Source of the DNA: Glaciecola sp028401415 | GTDB taxonomy: Bacteria > Pseudomonadota > Gammaproteobacteria > Enterobacterales > Alteromonadaceae | Direction of reading: 5' to 3' | Assembly: GCF_028401415.2 (NCBI RefSeq) | Contig: NZ_CP171821.2 | Location: forward strand, 3,038,001 to 3,102,000 | Length of the DNA: 64,000 nt | Shown here: positions 17,428 to 29,500 of the stretch, piece after piece | How the letters are laid out: every line of letters begins with the position of its first letter | How positions within the stretch are numbered: position 1 is the first letter of the stretch | Notes under the pieces: model-generated | The model's database searches: none | Seen by the model: only the letters and a program-made list of their open reading frames with translations | What the model was told of the DNA's origin: nothing | Position numbers and translations under genes: made by a program

Positions 17428-17982
17428 ATGCAATTTGAAGTAAATCAATTTAGGCAAGATTACAGCGAGGGTAAAGTATTCGCATATCCGACCGAGGCGG
17501 TTTACGGGCTTGGATGCGACCCTCTTAATCAAAGCGCAGTATATGAAATATTGCGATTAAAACAAAGGCCTGTAGAAAAAGGCATGATTCTGATCGCGCA
17601 AAGTATCGAGCAAGTTTTACCCTTTGTGCGCTTTGACGAGCTTAGTCAAGAAGCAAAAGCGAAAGTTGCAGATACTTGGCCGGGCCCGGTGACTTGGTTA
17701 CTGCCAAAATCTGCGTATACACCAGATTTCATCAGTGGAGATTCGGATATGGTGGCGGTAAGAGTAACAGACCATAGTTTAGTCCAACAAATGTGTTGGG
17801 CTGTGAATAGCCCTTTGGTATCTACCAGTGCTAACCCCGCTAGCGATGCTCCCGCTCGGTCGGCCCAAGCGGTATTGGCATATTTTAACGATGAGGTAGT
17901 GTTAATCGACGGTGAACTTGGAACCCAAAGCGCTCCGAGCAAAATCATCAATAGTCAAACGCTGGAAGTCCTTCGCTCATGA
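17428..17982 (+). CDS. tsaC: L-threonylcarbamoyladenylate synthase TsaC
   Basis: Makes threonylcarbamoyl-AMP from threonine, bicarbonate and ATP for t6A37 modification of ANN-decoding tRNAs. The 184-residue YrdC/Sua5 domain has the signature AYPTEAVYGLGCDP and KRPxxKGM-like KQRPVEKGMILI, plus the SANPASDAPA loop. Its stop overlaps the hemF start as ATGA, indicating translational coupling. Confidence 0.95.
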   Translation: MQFEVNQFRQDYSEGKVFAYPTEAVYGLGCDPLNQSAVYEILRLKQRPVEKGMILIAQSIEQVLPFVRFDELSQEAKAKVADTWPGPVTWLLPKSAYTPDFISGDSDMVAVRVTDHSLVQQMCWAVNSPLVSTSANPASDAPARSAQAVLAYFNDEVVLIDGELGTQSAPSKIINSQTLEVLRS

Positions 17983-18917
17983 ATCAAGACCATGTGACTT
18001 ATCAACAAGTTGAGCTAGTTAAAGCTTATCTTCTTTCGCTTCAAGATAATATTTGCGACACCTTGAGTAAGCAGGATGGGAAAGCCAAGTTTTTAGAAGA
18101 CAAATGGGATCGTGAAGAAGGTGGTGGAGGGCGTTCACGTATTTTAAAGCATGGTGCAATAGTTGAACAAGGCGGAGTCAATTTTTCTCATGTATTTGGT
18201 GAGCAAATGCCACCTTCCGCTACGGCGGCGAGACCTGAGCTGGCGGGGCGAAAGTTTCAGGCTATGGGTGTTTCCTTAGTGATCCACCCTCACTCTCCAT
18301 ATATTCCGACTTCACATGCAAATGTGCGATTTTTCATCGCTGAAAAGGAAGGCGAGCCAGCGATATGGTGGTTTGGCGGTGGCTTCGATTTGACACCATC
18401 TTATGTGTTTGAAGATGATGCGCGCCATTGGCATCAAGTGGCATATGACGCATGTGCGCCATTTGGTACTGAGGTGTACCCACGCTATAAGAAATGGTGT
18501 GATGAATATTTCTTTCTCAAACATCGCAACGAAACCAGGGGCATAGGCGGATTGTTTTTCGACGATTTAAACGAATGGGGATTTGTTAAGTCCTTTTCCT
18601 TCATGCAGGCTGTTGGTGACGCATATCTGAAGGCTTATGTGCCGATTATGGAAAAACGAAAATCCAAAACATATGGGCAGCGCGAGCGGGAGTTTCAGCT
18701 TTATCGACGAGGTCGCTACGTTGAATTTAACTTAGTATACGACCGTGGAACATTGTTTGGTTTGCAAAGTGGCGGAAGAACCGAGTCAATATTGATGTCG
18801 ATGCCACCTCTGGTTAGATGGGAATACAATTATGCTCCCGAGATGCACAGCGTTGAGTCATTGCTTAGCGACTATTTGCGGCCTATAGACTGGCTAAAAT
18901 TGGAAGATTCCAAATAA
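17979..18917 (+). CDS. hemF: Oxygen-dependent coproporphyrinogen III oxidase
   Basis: Aerobic haem biosynthesis enzyme that decarboxylates two propionates of coproporphyrinogen III using O2. The 312-residue protein contains VNFSHVFGEQMP, the SLVIHPHSPYIPTSHANVRF region and WWFGGGFDLTPSYVFE, all diagnostic. The start overlaps the tsaC stop by four bases. A consensus FNR box lies directly downstream, but it is positioned for ompW. Confidence 0.97.
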   Translation: MNQDHVTYQQVELVKAYLLSLQDNICDTLSKQDGKAKFLEDKWDREEGGGGRSRILKHGAIVEQGGVNFSHVFGEQMPPSATAARPELAGRKFQAMGVSLVIHPHSPYIPTSHANVRFFIAEKEGEPAIWWFGGGFDLTPSYVFEDDARHWHQVAYDACAPFGTEVYPRYKKWCDEYFFLKHRNETRGIGGLFFDDLNEWGFVKSFSFMQAVGDAYLKAYVPIMEKRKSKTYGQREREFQLYRRGRYVEFNLVYDRGTLFGLQSGGRTESILMSMPPLVRWEYNYAPEMHSVESLLSDYLRPIDWLKLEDSK

Positions 18918-18930
18918 TCATCGAAAAAAG

Positions 18931-18944
18931 TTGATATAGATCAA
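18931..18944. promoter_or_regulatory. FNR-type binding site upstream of ompW
   Basis: TTGATATAGATCAA matches the FNR/ANR consensus TTGAT-N4-ATCAA at every defined position. It lies 107 bases upstream of the ompW start, in the hemF-ompW gap. A weaker partner, CTAATCTAGATCAA, lies at 18981-18994 with a good right half only. ompW is a known FNR target in E. coli, so oxygen-responsive control is a reasonable inference. Confidence 0.75.
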
Positions 18945-19050
18945 TTGAACAACCGTTGCTAAATCTCTGTTTTAAAAACACTAATCTAGATCAATATTGT
19001 GTCTTTGTGCGTAAGTATCATCGGTTTCAAATTAATCAGGAGCACAACAC

Positions 19051-19731
19051 ATGAAAAAATCATTAGTCACTCTAGCAGTATTATCAACCTTTGCAGTCAC
19101 AACCGGCTCAGCATTTGCCTATGAAAAAGGCGATATTGTTGTACGCGCTGGTCTGGCAAGCGTTGTACCAGGTGATTCAACATCAAATGTTATCGCTGGT
19201 CCAGATGACTTAGGCTTTGGCCTAACGGTAGACAACAATGCACAACTAGGGTTGAACTTCGCTTATTTCTTAACTGATAGAATAAATGTCGAAGTACTAG
19301 CAGCTACGCCGTTTAAGCATGACGTTAATTTTGGCGTTGAAGACCCTCTAGGGAGTGGCACTCAGCTAGGTGAAGTAACCCATTTGCCGCCAACGGTCTC
19401 TGTGAACTATTACTTAACTGGCGCGGACGCAACTTTTCAACCGTACGTTGGTGTGGGTGTTAACTACACTATTTTCTTTGATGAAGAGTTTACCAGTGCA
19501 AATGAAGGAGCTGGTCTGTCTGACTTAGAGCTTGATGATTCTTTCGGACTTGCTTTCCAAATTGGTGCTGACCTTCAAATGGACGAGCACTGGCATGTGA
19601 ACGCGTCAATTCGTTACATTGATATTGATACAGATGCCAGCTTTTCTGTAGGCGGTGCAGATGTTGGACGTGTTAACGAGATCAACATTGACCCGAAAGT
19701 ATTCTCAATTACTGTAGGTTACACCTTCTAA
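19051..19731 (+). CDS. ompW: OmpW family outer membrane protein
   Basis: A 226-residue eight-stranded beta-barrel of the OmpW/AlkL family, a small outer-membrane channel for hydrophobic compounds. A signal peptide (~1-23, ending GSAFA) is followed by YEKGDIVVRAGLASVVP. The signature LPPTVSVNYYL and the C-terminal aromatic ending SITVGYTF target the BAM complex. A good ribosome binding site (CAGGAG) precedes the ATG. It is monocistronic, flanked by the FNR site and the terminator at 19761-19793. Confidence 0.93.
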   Translation: MKKSLVTLAVLSTFAVTTGSAFAYEKGDIVVRAGLASVVPGDSTSNVIAGPDDLGFGLTVDNNAQLGLNFAYFLTDRINVEVLAATPFKHDVNFGVEDPLGSGTQLGEVTHLPPTVSVNYYLTGADATFQPYVGVGVNYTIFFDEEFTSANEGAGLSDLELDDSFGLAFQIGADLQMDEHWHVNASIRYIDIDTDASFSVGGADVGRVNEINIDPKVFSITVGYTF

Positions 19732-19760
19732 GCAAAAGCTTTCGCCGTATATAAGTTTGT

Positions 19761-19793
19761 AAAGCCTTCTCGATTTTCGCGAAGGCTTTTTTT
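19761..19793 (+). terminator. Intrinsic terminator after ompW
   Basis: AAAGCCTTC (19761-19769) pairs with GAAGGCTTT (19781-19789) around a T-CG/CG-C extended stem, followed by seven T in total. Typical rho-independent structure 30 bases after the ompW stop. Confidence 0.9.
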
Positions 19794-19847
19794 ATTGCTT
19801 TGTGTTATGTACATTAACAACATGACAAAGCAAGGTTTTACATATCT

Positions 19848-20663
19848 ATGACATCCCAAGCCTGCGTTTTTGGTAATCCTATAGCGCAAAGCAGATCTCC
19901 TATCATTCATCATCATTTTGCTAAACAGTTTGATATCCCGCTTAAATATACAAAAATTGCGCCTTCCCTGTCTGGGTTTGCACCAGCAGTTGAGCAGTTT
20001 TTTTCATGCGCAAATGCGGTGGGCGCAAACGTTACTTTGCCATTTAAGGAAGAAGCATTTCAATTGGCTGACGAATTAAGCAGTCATGCAAAGCGAGCAA
20101 GTGCGGTCAATACATTAATCAATTTAAACGGCACCATACGAGGGGACAACACGGATGGACGCGGTCTGATAGCGGACTTAAAATATCACGGAGTTGATTT
20201 AGCTAACAAAAGTGTGCTGCTTCTCGGTGCCGGTGGGGCTGCCAAAGGGAGCTTACCCGCAATTATTGATGCTAAACCCAACAGTGTTTATATATATAAC
20301 CGAACACCCTCGAAAGCAAAAAGTTTAGTGGACTCTACTGAGAATTACGCTTCATGCCAAGTTGCTTGCTTTTCTGGTGGCGATAGTGAGAAAGCGTTTG
20401 ATTTAATCATCAACGCCACGTCTTTAAGTTTACACGATGAAGTACCAAGCGTTCCAAAGTCTGTGTTTTGTGAAAACAGCATCGCTTACGACATGGTGTA
20501 TTTAGATAAGCCAACTTCATTTATGGAATTTGCACGACATTCTGGAAGCCAGGTACAGATAGATGGTTTAGGTATGCTCATTGAGCAAGCTGCATTGAGT
20601 TTTCAGCAGTGGTTTAATGAACATCCAAAGACGGAAGGCTTGCGACATCAACTTCGTAAATAA
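19848..20663 (+). CDS. aroE: Shikimate 5-dehydrogenase
   Basis: NADPH-dependent reduction of 3-dehydroshikimate in aromatic amino acid biosynthesis. The 271-residue protein has the shikimate-binding SRSPIIHHHFAKQF, NVTLPFKEEAF with the catalytic Lys, and DNTDGRGL. The nucleotide-binding GAGGAAKGS and NRTPSKA follow. Its 3' end overlaps the convergent carbonic-anhydrase-like gene by 16 bases. Confidence 0.96.
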   Translation: MTSQACVFGNPIAQSRSPIIHHHFAKQFDIPLKYTKIAPSLSGFAPAVEQFFSCANAVGANVTLPFKEEAFQLADELSSHAKRASAVNTLINLNGTIRGDNTDGRGLIADLKYHGVDLANKSVLLLGAGGAAKGSLPAIIDAKPNSVYIYNRTPSKAKSLVDSTENYASCQVACFSGGDSEKAFDLIINATSLSLHDEVPSVPKSVFCENSIAYDMVYLDKPTSFMEFARHSGSQVQIDGLGMLIEQAALSFQQWFNEHPKTEGLRHQLRK

Positions 20664-21178
20664 TCGTCTTTTAGCGCCACATAGTTTTTGGCAGACTGCT
20701 TTAGAAATGCGAATTCATCCGGATGTAGCTTTCGAATTTTTTTGACTGGGTTGCCAACATACAGGTGTCCGCTTTCTAGGACTTTATTTGGCGGTACTAA
20801 TGCCCCAGCACCAATAAATACGTCATCTTGCACCAGCACTCCATCCATGACAATGGCGCCCATGCCAACGAGTATGCGGCTTCCAAGCCGGCAACCGTGC
20901 AACATGCATTTATGCCCAACGGTGACATCATCGCCAATAATAAGCGGAAATCCGTCTGGATGTTTATCGGATTTGCGCGTCACATGTAAAACGGTACCGT
21001 CTTGAATATTTGTTCGGGCGCCGATTCGAATGACGTTAACATCTCCGCGAGCAGCAACTAAAGGCCAGATGCTCGCATTAGCATCTACGGCGACATCTCC
21101 AACTATTACTGCGCTTTGGTGTATATAAACAGACTCATCAAAGCTTGGTGTTACTCCTTTGTATGATTCGATTGGCAT
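20648..21178 (-). CDS. Gamma carbonic anhydrase family protein (YrdA-like)
   Basis: A 176-residue left-handed beta-helix protein with hexapeptide repeats, of the YrdA/PaaY branch of gamma-class carbonic anhydrases. The three probable zinc-binding histidines lie in VLHVTRKSD and VGHKCMLHGC. Whether it is catalytic is unknown for YrdA-type proteins. The ATG at 21176-21178 starts it; it is convergent with and overlaps aroE, as in many relatives. Confidence 0.9.
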   Translation of the reverse strand: MPIESYKGVTPSFDESVYIHQSAVIVGDVAVDANASIWPLVAARGDVNVIRIGARTNIQDGTVLHVTRKSDKHPDGFPLIIGDDVTVGHKCMLHGCRLGSRILVGMGAIVMDGVLVQDDVFIGAGALVPPNKVLESGHLYVGNPVKKIRKLHPDEFAFLKQSAKNYVALKDDYLRS

Positions 21179-21266
21179 GTATCGCTCCCATTAGAATGAG
21201 TGAATAGTGTAAAGCATCGTTTTGATAGTATGCAATTTTGCGCAGTTTTGCTTGCCTATTGACGGT

Positions 21267-21294
21267 CGTATATGTGGCGACGTATATGTGGCGC
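21267..21294. repeat. Tandem 14-base duplication upstream of the rrn promoters
   Basis: CGTATATGTGGCG occurs twice head to tail (21267-21280 and 21281-21294, differing only in the last base). It lies about 75 bases upstream of rrn P1 and 90 bases upstream of the start of the carbonic-anhydrase-like gene. Function unknown; possibly a chance duplication or a regulator site. Confidence 0.6.
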
Positions 21295-21369
21295 ATAGAA
21301 CGATTATCTGAACGGGAGTCCATCGAGGTCTGTAATGCGACAATATGAAGATATATTTTGCATTTACGC

Positions 21370-21397
21370 TTGACGCTGAACTTTAAGTCTGTAGAAT
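21370..21397 (+). promoter_or_regulatory. rrn promoter P1
   Basis: TTGACG (21370-21375), 16-base spacer, TAGAAT (21392-21397). The GC-rich discriminator GCGCGCTCG that follows is typical of stringently controlled rRNA promoters. AT-rich sequence lies upstream. Confidence 0.8.
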
Positions 21398-21488
21398 GCG
21401 CGCTCGCTCAAACGCTCGATGCAACATAAATCGCAGTGTTTAAGCAGATTAAAGGCTGATTTATTTAACAAAAATAAAATAAAAAAGC

Positions 21489-21516
21489 TTGATATTGAAT
21501 GCGGTTCGAGTAGAAT
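21489..21516 (+). promoter_or_regulatory. rrn promoter P2
   Basis: TTGATA (21489-21494), 16-base spacer, TAGAAT (21511-21516). It is preceded by about 30 bases of almost pure A/T that could act as an UP element. It lies about 120 bases downstream of P1 and 170 bases before 16S. Confidence 0.8.
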
Positions 21517-21585
21517 ACGCATCCCACTTGAGAGGGTAACCTCACAAGCCGCACAGTGAGCTGCGAATGCAGCAAGCAGTGCAAA

Positions 21586-21598
21586 CGCTCTTTAACAA
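21586..21598 (+). promoter_or_regulatory. boxA antitermination site in the rrn leader
   Basis: CGCTCTTTAACAA differs from the rrn boxA consensus TGCTCTTTAACAA only at the first base. It binds NusB-S10 to prevent Rho termination. A second copy (CGTTCTTTAACAA) lies in the 16S-23S spacer at 23314-23326. Confidence 0.85.
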
Positions 21599-21689
21599 TT
21601 TATAACAAGACAATCTGTGTGGGCACTCGTTAAGAGTGTCATACGACAATTTATTTTTTGATGTTTAGAAAAACATCATTTCGATATTC

Positions 21690-23225
<1,536 letters not shown>

Positions 23226-23580
23226 CCAAACGTCGACATTGATGTTTTTAGCGTAGTGCTCACACAGATTTTCTTGTTATCGCAACACCGTTATAGGTGA
23301 TGCGAAGAAAACACGTTCTTTAACAATTTGGAAAAGCTGATAATTAGTAATCAATATTTAACGAAAGAGTAACTGATAGAACAGATTCGAAGCAATTCGA
23401 AAGACGTTCTTTCAAGAGAGCTACTCTATCTGACAAATAAAGCGTGTGCTTAGGCACATGTTGATTAGCAAACGTCATGCATATAGCTCAACGCAAGGTG
23501 AATTCAAAAGGCACCTTGCTAAAGTAAGCGAACCTACCTGCAAGTAAAGGGTGTGGTAAAAAGCCTACTTAGGGTTGTAT
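23226..23580 (+). other. 16S-23S spacer without tRNA genes
   Basis: A 355-base spacer. It contains the 3' arm of the 16S processing stem (23256-23280), a boxA (23314-23326) and the 5' arm of the 23S processing stem (from 23564). No tRNA-Ile, tRNA-Ala or tRNA-Glu can be found: there is no TTCRA loop and no CCA end. This rrn copy therefore belongs to the tRNA-less spacer type. Confidence 0.85.
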
Positions 23581-26674
<3,094 letters not shown>

Positions 26675-26837
26675 ACAACACCTAAGTAGGCTGAGGCTGA
26701 AGCGGGTAGTGTGTGAGGACGATTGTTAATCGTCGATAGAGTAGCCTCTTGCGTTAATGATGATAATTAGCAGTTTTTTCAGATGTTAAAGACACATATT
26801 TAGGTGTATCTGCACAAGCGGATATACCGACAGTTTA

Positions 26838-26970
26838 TGTCTGGCGACAATAGCGATACGGTACCACCTGACCTGTAACAGGGCTAGCCATTTCGAACTC
26901 AGAAGTGAAACGTATTAGCGGCGATGGTAGTGTGGGGTTTCCTCATGTGAGAGTAGCACATCGCCAGACT
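26838..26970 (+). rRNA. rrf: 5S ribosomal RNA with a 14-nt insertion
   Basis: The ends TGTCTGGCG and CGCCAGACT form helix I. The conserved CGAACTCAGAAGTGAAACG and GATGGTAGTGTGGGG are intact. At ~133 nt it is longer than the standard ~120. The extra TGTAACAGGGCTAG (26874-26887) sits between CACCTGACC and CCATTTCGAACTC, in the helix III arm, and can form CCTG-TAA-CAGG. End positions are accurate to about two bases. Confidence 0.93.
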
Positions 26971-26981
26971 CCCAATTAAAG

Positions 26982-27012
26982 AAAGCCCTGGCGTGATGCT
27001 GGGGCTTTTTTT
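26982..27012 (+). terminator. Terminator of the rrn operon
   Basis: AAAGCCC...GGGCTTT, with an inner GC/GC extension, is followed by a run of seven T starting at 27006. It lies 12 bases after the 5S gene. Confidence 0.88.
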
Positions 27013-27454
27013 ATGTCCGATTAATAGTTATATGCAAGAGATATTAACGGCGCTGTTACCACATTATAACGCTATACCTTTGCTCTTTTACCGTATTAAT
27101 ATTTATACCCTAATGAAGGCCTGAGCCCTCGTTTTCAGCGCCTTTCCCTCATTAAATTTCAGATTGTCTTACAAATGCGACACCGAATATTCGGCTATAT
27201 GTCACTTAAGCACTACAAAGGCATACATCAATAAAGATATAGAAATCAATACTTTAAAATATCGTAATAAATATTTTTTATTTTACGTAGCCAAGTACAT
27301 ACAGAAATTGGTAATGAGAGTGATCAAGTTTTCAGAAAAAATAAATAAGCTACTGTAATATATGGTTTTTTTAAAGATGGCATATAAAGTGTAATAGTCC
27401 GAGTGACGCATTACTTTTGATGCGACACTAAATAATGAATGAAAGGAGACTACT
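27013..27454. other. 440-base AT-rich gap after the rrn operon; nothing recognised
   Basis: No tRNA, repeat copy or convincing ORF was found. The ORFs at 27164-27358 and on the opposite strand are AT-rich, low-complexity and overlap one another. The last ~90 bases must contain the promoter of the EF-hand gene; TATAAA around 27381 is a possible -10 without a clear -35. Confidence 0.5.
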
Positions 27455-27697
27455 ATGTCATTATTAAAAAACGTAACAGCAGTAACTTTATCTATTTTGT
27501 TTGTAGCATGCATGAGCTATAACGCAATGGCTTCGGAAGAGCTATTCACTGCACTTGACGTTGATCAAAGTGGAACAATTTCTGAAACCGAAGCGAGCGC
27601 TCACTCTGCTTTAAGTGTTATATTCAGTGAAGTAGATGCTGATGGTGACGGCGAAATTACTTATGATGAATTCGCAGCAGCGGGTCTTGATAAGTAA
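27455..27697 (+). CDS. Small secreted EF-hand calcium-binding protein
   Basis: An 80-residue protein with a Sec signal peptide (~1-26, cleavage after AMA). Two EF-hand loops follow: DVDQSGTISETE (~37-48) and DADGDGEITYDE (~62-73). Both have Asp at positions 1, 3 and 5, Gly at 6 and Glu at 12, so calcium binding is expected. A strong ribosome binding site (AAAGGAG) precedes the ATG. Stand-alone gene; role unknown, perhaps periplasmic calcium buffering. A GC-rich hairpin follows at 27706-27725. Confidence 0.88.
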   Translation: MSLLKNVTAVTLSILFVACMSYNAMASEELFTALDVDQSGTISETEASAHSALSVIFSEVDADGDGEITYDEFAAAGLDK

Positions 27698-27705
27698 ATT
27701 AGTAC

Positions 27706-27725
27706 AGCGGGAGGCACCTCCCGCT
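27706..27725 (+). terminator. Hairpin after the EF-hand gene
   Basis: AGCGGGAG and CTCCCGCT form a perfect stem with a four-base loop, nine bases after the stop codon. No T-run follows, so it is either a Rho-assisted or weak terminator or a 3' stabilising structure. Confidence 0.5.
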
Positions 27726-27811
27726 CCCCTCAACGCATTATATTCTTGTCTTGCATAACTTAAGAGCTTTACCTAACCTTCACATCCCACTTTAGCAACT
27801 TAACTTGGTAA

Positions 27812-28564
27812 ATGCTCGAAGTCTTTACTTACTCTCTTAGCTTTTCAAACCTTGTTTTTCTATTTCTCTGCGCATTGTTAATTGGAATGGCGAAAACCGG
27901 AATTCATGGCGTTGGCATGCTCGTGGTGCCTATTATGGCGCTTCTTTTTGGTGGGAAGAGTTCAGCTGGATTAGTTTTACCTATGCTAATAATGGCTGAT
28001 TGCTTTGCTGTTTATTACTATCATCGGCATGCCAATTGGTCCTATTTGACTAAATTGTTTCCCTGTGCGGCGCTTGGTGTCGTTCTAGCAACTGCGTTTG
28101 GCCAACTCATCGATGATCAAGCCTTTACTATTGCAATGGCCTTGATTGTTTTTGCTAGCCTCGCATTAATGATCTGGTCGGAAAAGAAAAAAGATAAAAA
28201 TATTCCTGATTTTTACTGGTTTGCCGCACTAATGGGTAGCTTGGGTGGTTTTACGACGATGGTAGGCAATCTAGCAGGGCCTGTAATGGCTCTATATTTT
28301 CTGGCGATGCGTCTTCCAAAAAATGAATATATTGGAACGGCCGCGTGGTTTTTTTTAATTATTAATTTGTTTAAAGTACCATTTCATATTTTCAGCTGGG
28401 AAACGATTACATTTAATTCTTTTGCGCTAAACATTATTACCTTGCCGGCGATTGCGCTCGGCGCATTTTTTGGTATTTATTTGGTTAAAAGAATACCGGA
28501 GCGAGCTTATCGGTGGTTTATTATTGGCACAACTGCCTTGGCGGCAATTGCAATGCTGGTATAG
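27812..28564 (+). CDS. Sulfite exporter TauE/SafE family (TSUP) permease
   Basis: A 250-residue integral membrane protein with about eight hydrophobic segments. It has the two-fold TSUP layout: N-terminal GMAKTGIHGVGMLVVP and second-half GSLGGFTTMVGNLAGPVMALYF, both family signatures. Members move sulfite, sulfonates or other small organic anions across the inner membrane; the substrate here cannot be told. Convergent with the binding-protein gene and not in an operon. Confidence 0.88.
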   Translation: MLEVFTYSLSFSNLVFLFLCALLIGMAKTGIHGVGMLVVPIMALLFGGKSSAGLVLPMLIMADCFAVYYYHRHANWSYLTKLFPCAALGVVLATAFGQLIDDQAFTIAMALIVFASLALMIWSEKKKDKNIPDFYWFAALMGSLGGFTTMVGNLAGPVMALYFLAMRLPKNEYIGTAAWFFLIINLFKVPFHIFSWETITFNSFALNIITLPAIALGAFFGIYLVKRIPERAYRWFIIGTTALAAIAMLV

Positions 28565-28592
28565 CAAATCATTTAACAGGTGTTATGGGGCC

Positions 28593-29417
28593 TCAGTATT
28601 GCGGTTGCTGTTGGCCGAAAATCTGCTCGTAGCTCTTTATTCCGTACGTTTCTTTGAGCATAGAAATAAGTTCTGCGTGTTCAATGGAGAACTGACTAAT
28701 TTGCTCTAACACTAAAATGTGTTTTCGGGTAGATAGATGGTAGCTGCTTGTCGCTTTTGGTAAGTTTGTATTGATAACGAGGTTGCTGAGCGAAGGGTTG
28801 TTTTCAATCAAATATCTACCAACGTTGTACTCAACGTCTGCAGCGGTTGCGTCCCCCGTCTTTAGTGTATGTAACGCCATCTCTAGGTCACGCGCTGCGA
28901 GAGTATCAATGTTGTAGCGTTCTAATATTTGCATCCAAGATATTGCCGTATATCCATATGGAATGCTCACCGATTGGATGTCGCTTTCCTTAAGATCTCT
29001 ATTGTAAGACGCGACAAAAGAAGCGCCCACGGCCTCCATTATTGAAATGCTGTATACATTAGCGTCCTTATTAGGACGATAGGCGGTCCAATCTGGATTG
29101 TCAGGAAAAATAAAGTCAATTTCTCCCCGATTGAGGGCACCTTGCAAGCGAACAGGCGGAAGCGCAATATACTCAAAGCGGTAGCCGTATTTTTGCGCAA
29201 AGGCTTCTAGTATGGACCAACTTGCCCCCTTATCTTCACTATTTCCAAAATCAAAAAGGGGATAGTGGTTTAAAAAGGAAACGCCGATTTTGTAATGCTT
29301 TAGATTTTCATCACTTGAAAGTGTATTTTCATTTGCAAGTGAAACACCGCCTATTAGTGCATATACAGCAAAGACGTATATAAGAAGGTTGAAAATATGA
29401 AATCGTATAGTGGGCAT
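28593..29417 (-). CDS. Periplasmic solute-binding protein (family 3-like)
   Basis: A 274-residue protein with an N-terminal hydrophobic signal (~8-28, ending SLA) and a type II periplasmic binding fold: KIGVSFLNHYPLFDF, the SILEAFAQKYGYRFEYIALP strand-helix, and LNRGEIDFIFPDNPDW. It resembles the amino-acid-type extracellular binding proteins (SBP_bac_3) common as orphans in Alteromonadales. No permease or ATPase gene is adjacent, so it may serve sensing or have no transport role. Ligand unknown. Confidence 0.78.
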   Translation of the reverse strand: MPTIRFHIFNLLIYVFAVYALIGGVSLANENTLSSDENLKHYKIGVSFLNHYPLFDFGNSEDKGASWSILEAFAQKYGYRFEYIALPPVRLQGALNRGEIDFIFPDNPDWTAYRPNKDANVYSISIMEAVGASFVASYNRDLKESDIQSVSIPYGYTAISWMQILERYNIDTLAARDLEMALHTLKTGDATAADVEYNVGRYLIENNPSLSNLVINTNLPKATSSYHLSTRKHILVLEQISQFSIEHAELISMLKETYGIKSYEQIFGQQQPQY

Positions 29418-29500
29418 GCAGAATTATTTATTATCGATGATGTATAGATACAATATCGGAATAATTCTGAATTTATTGAGCAAATGATATGTTTTACTTT

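Noticed and set aside
18981..18994. Second FNR box upstream of ompW
   Set aside because: Left half-site CTAAT lacks the key G of TTGAT. Mentioned with the main site but not annotated separately.
23226..23580. tRNA genes in the 16S-23S spacer
   Set aside because: No cloverleaf, no TTCRA loop and no CCA-adjacent acceptor stem found on reading.
27164..27358. 64-codon ORF downstream of the rrn operon
   Set aside because: Very AT-rich, Lys/Ile/Asn-rich, no ribosome binding site, and overlaps an equally long ORF on the other strand.
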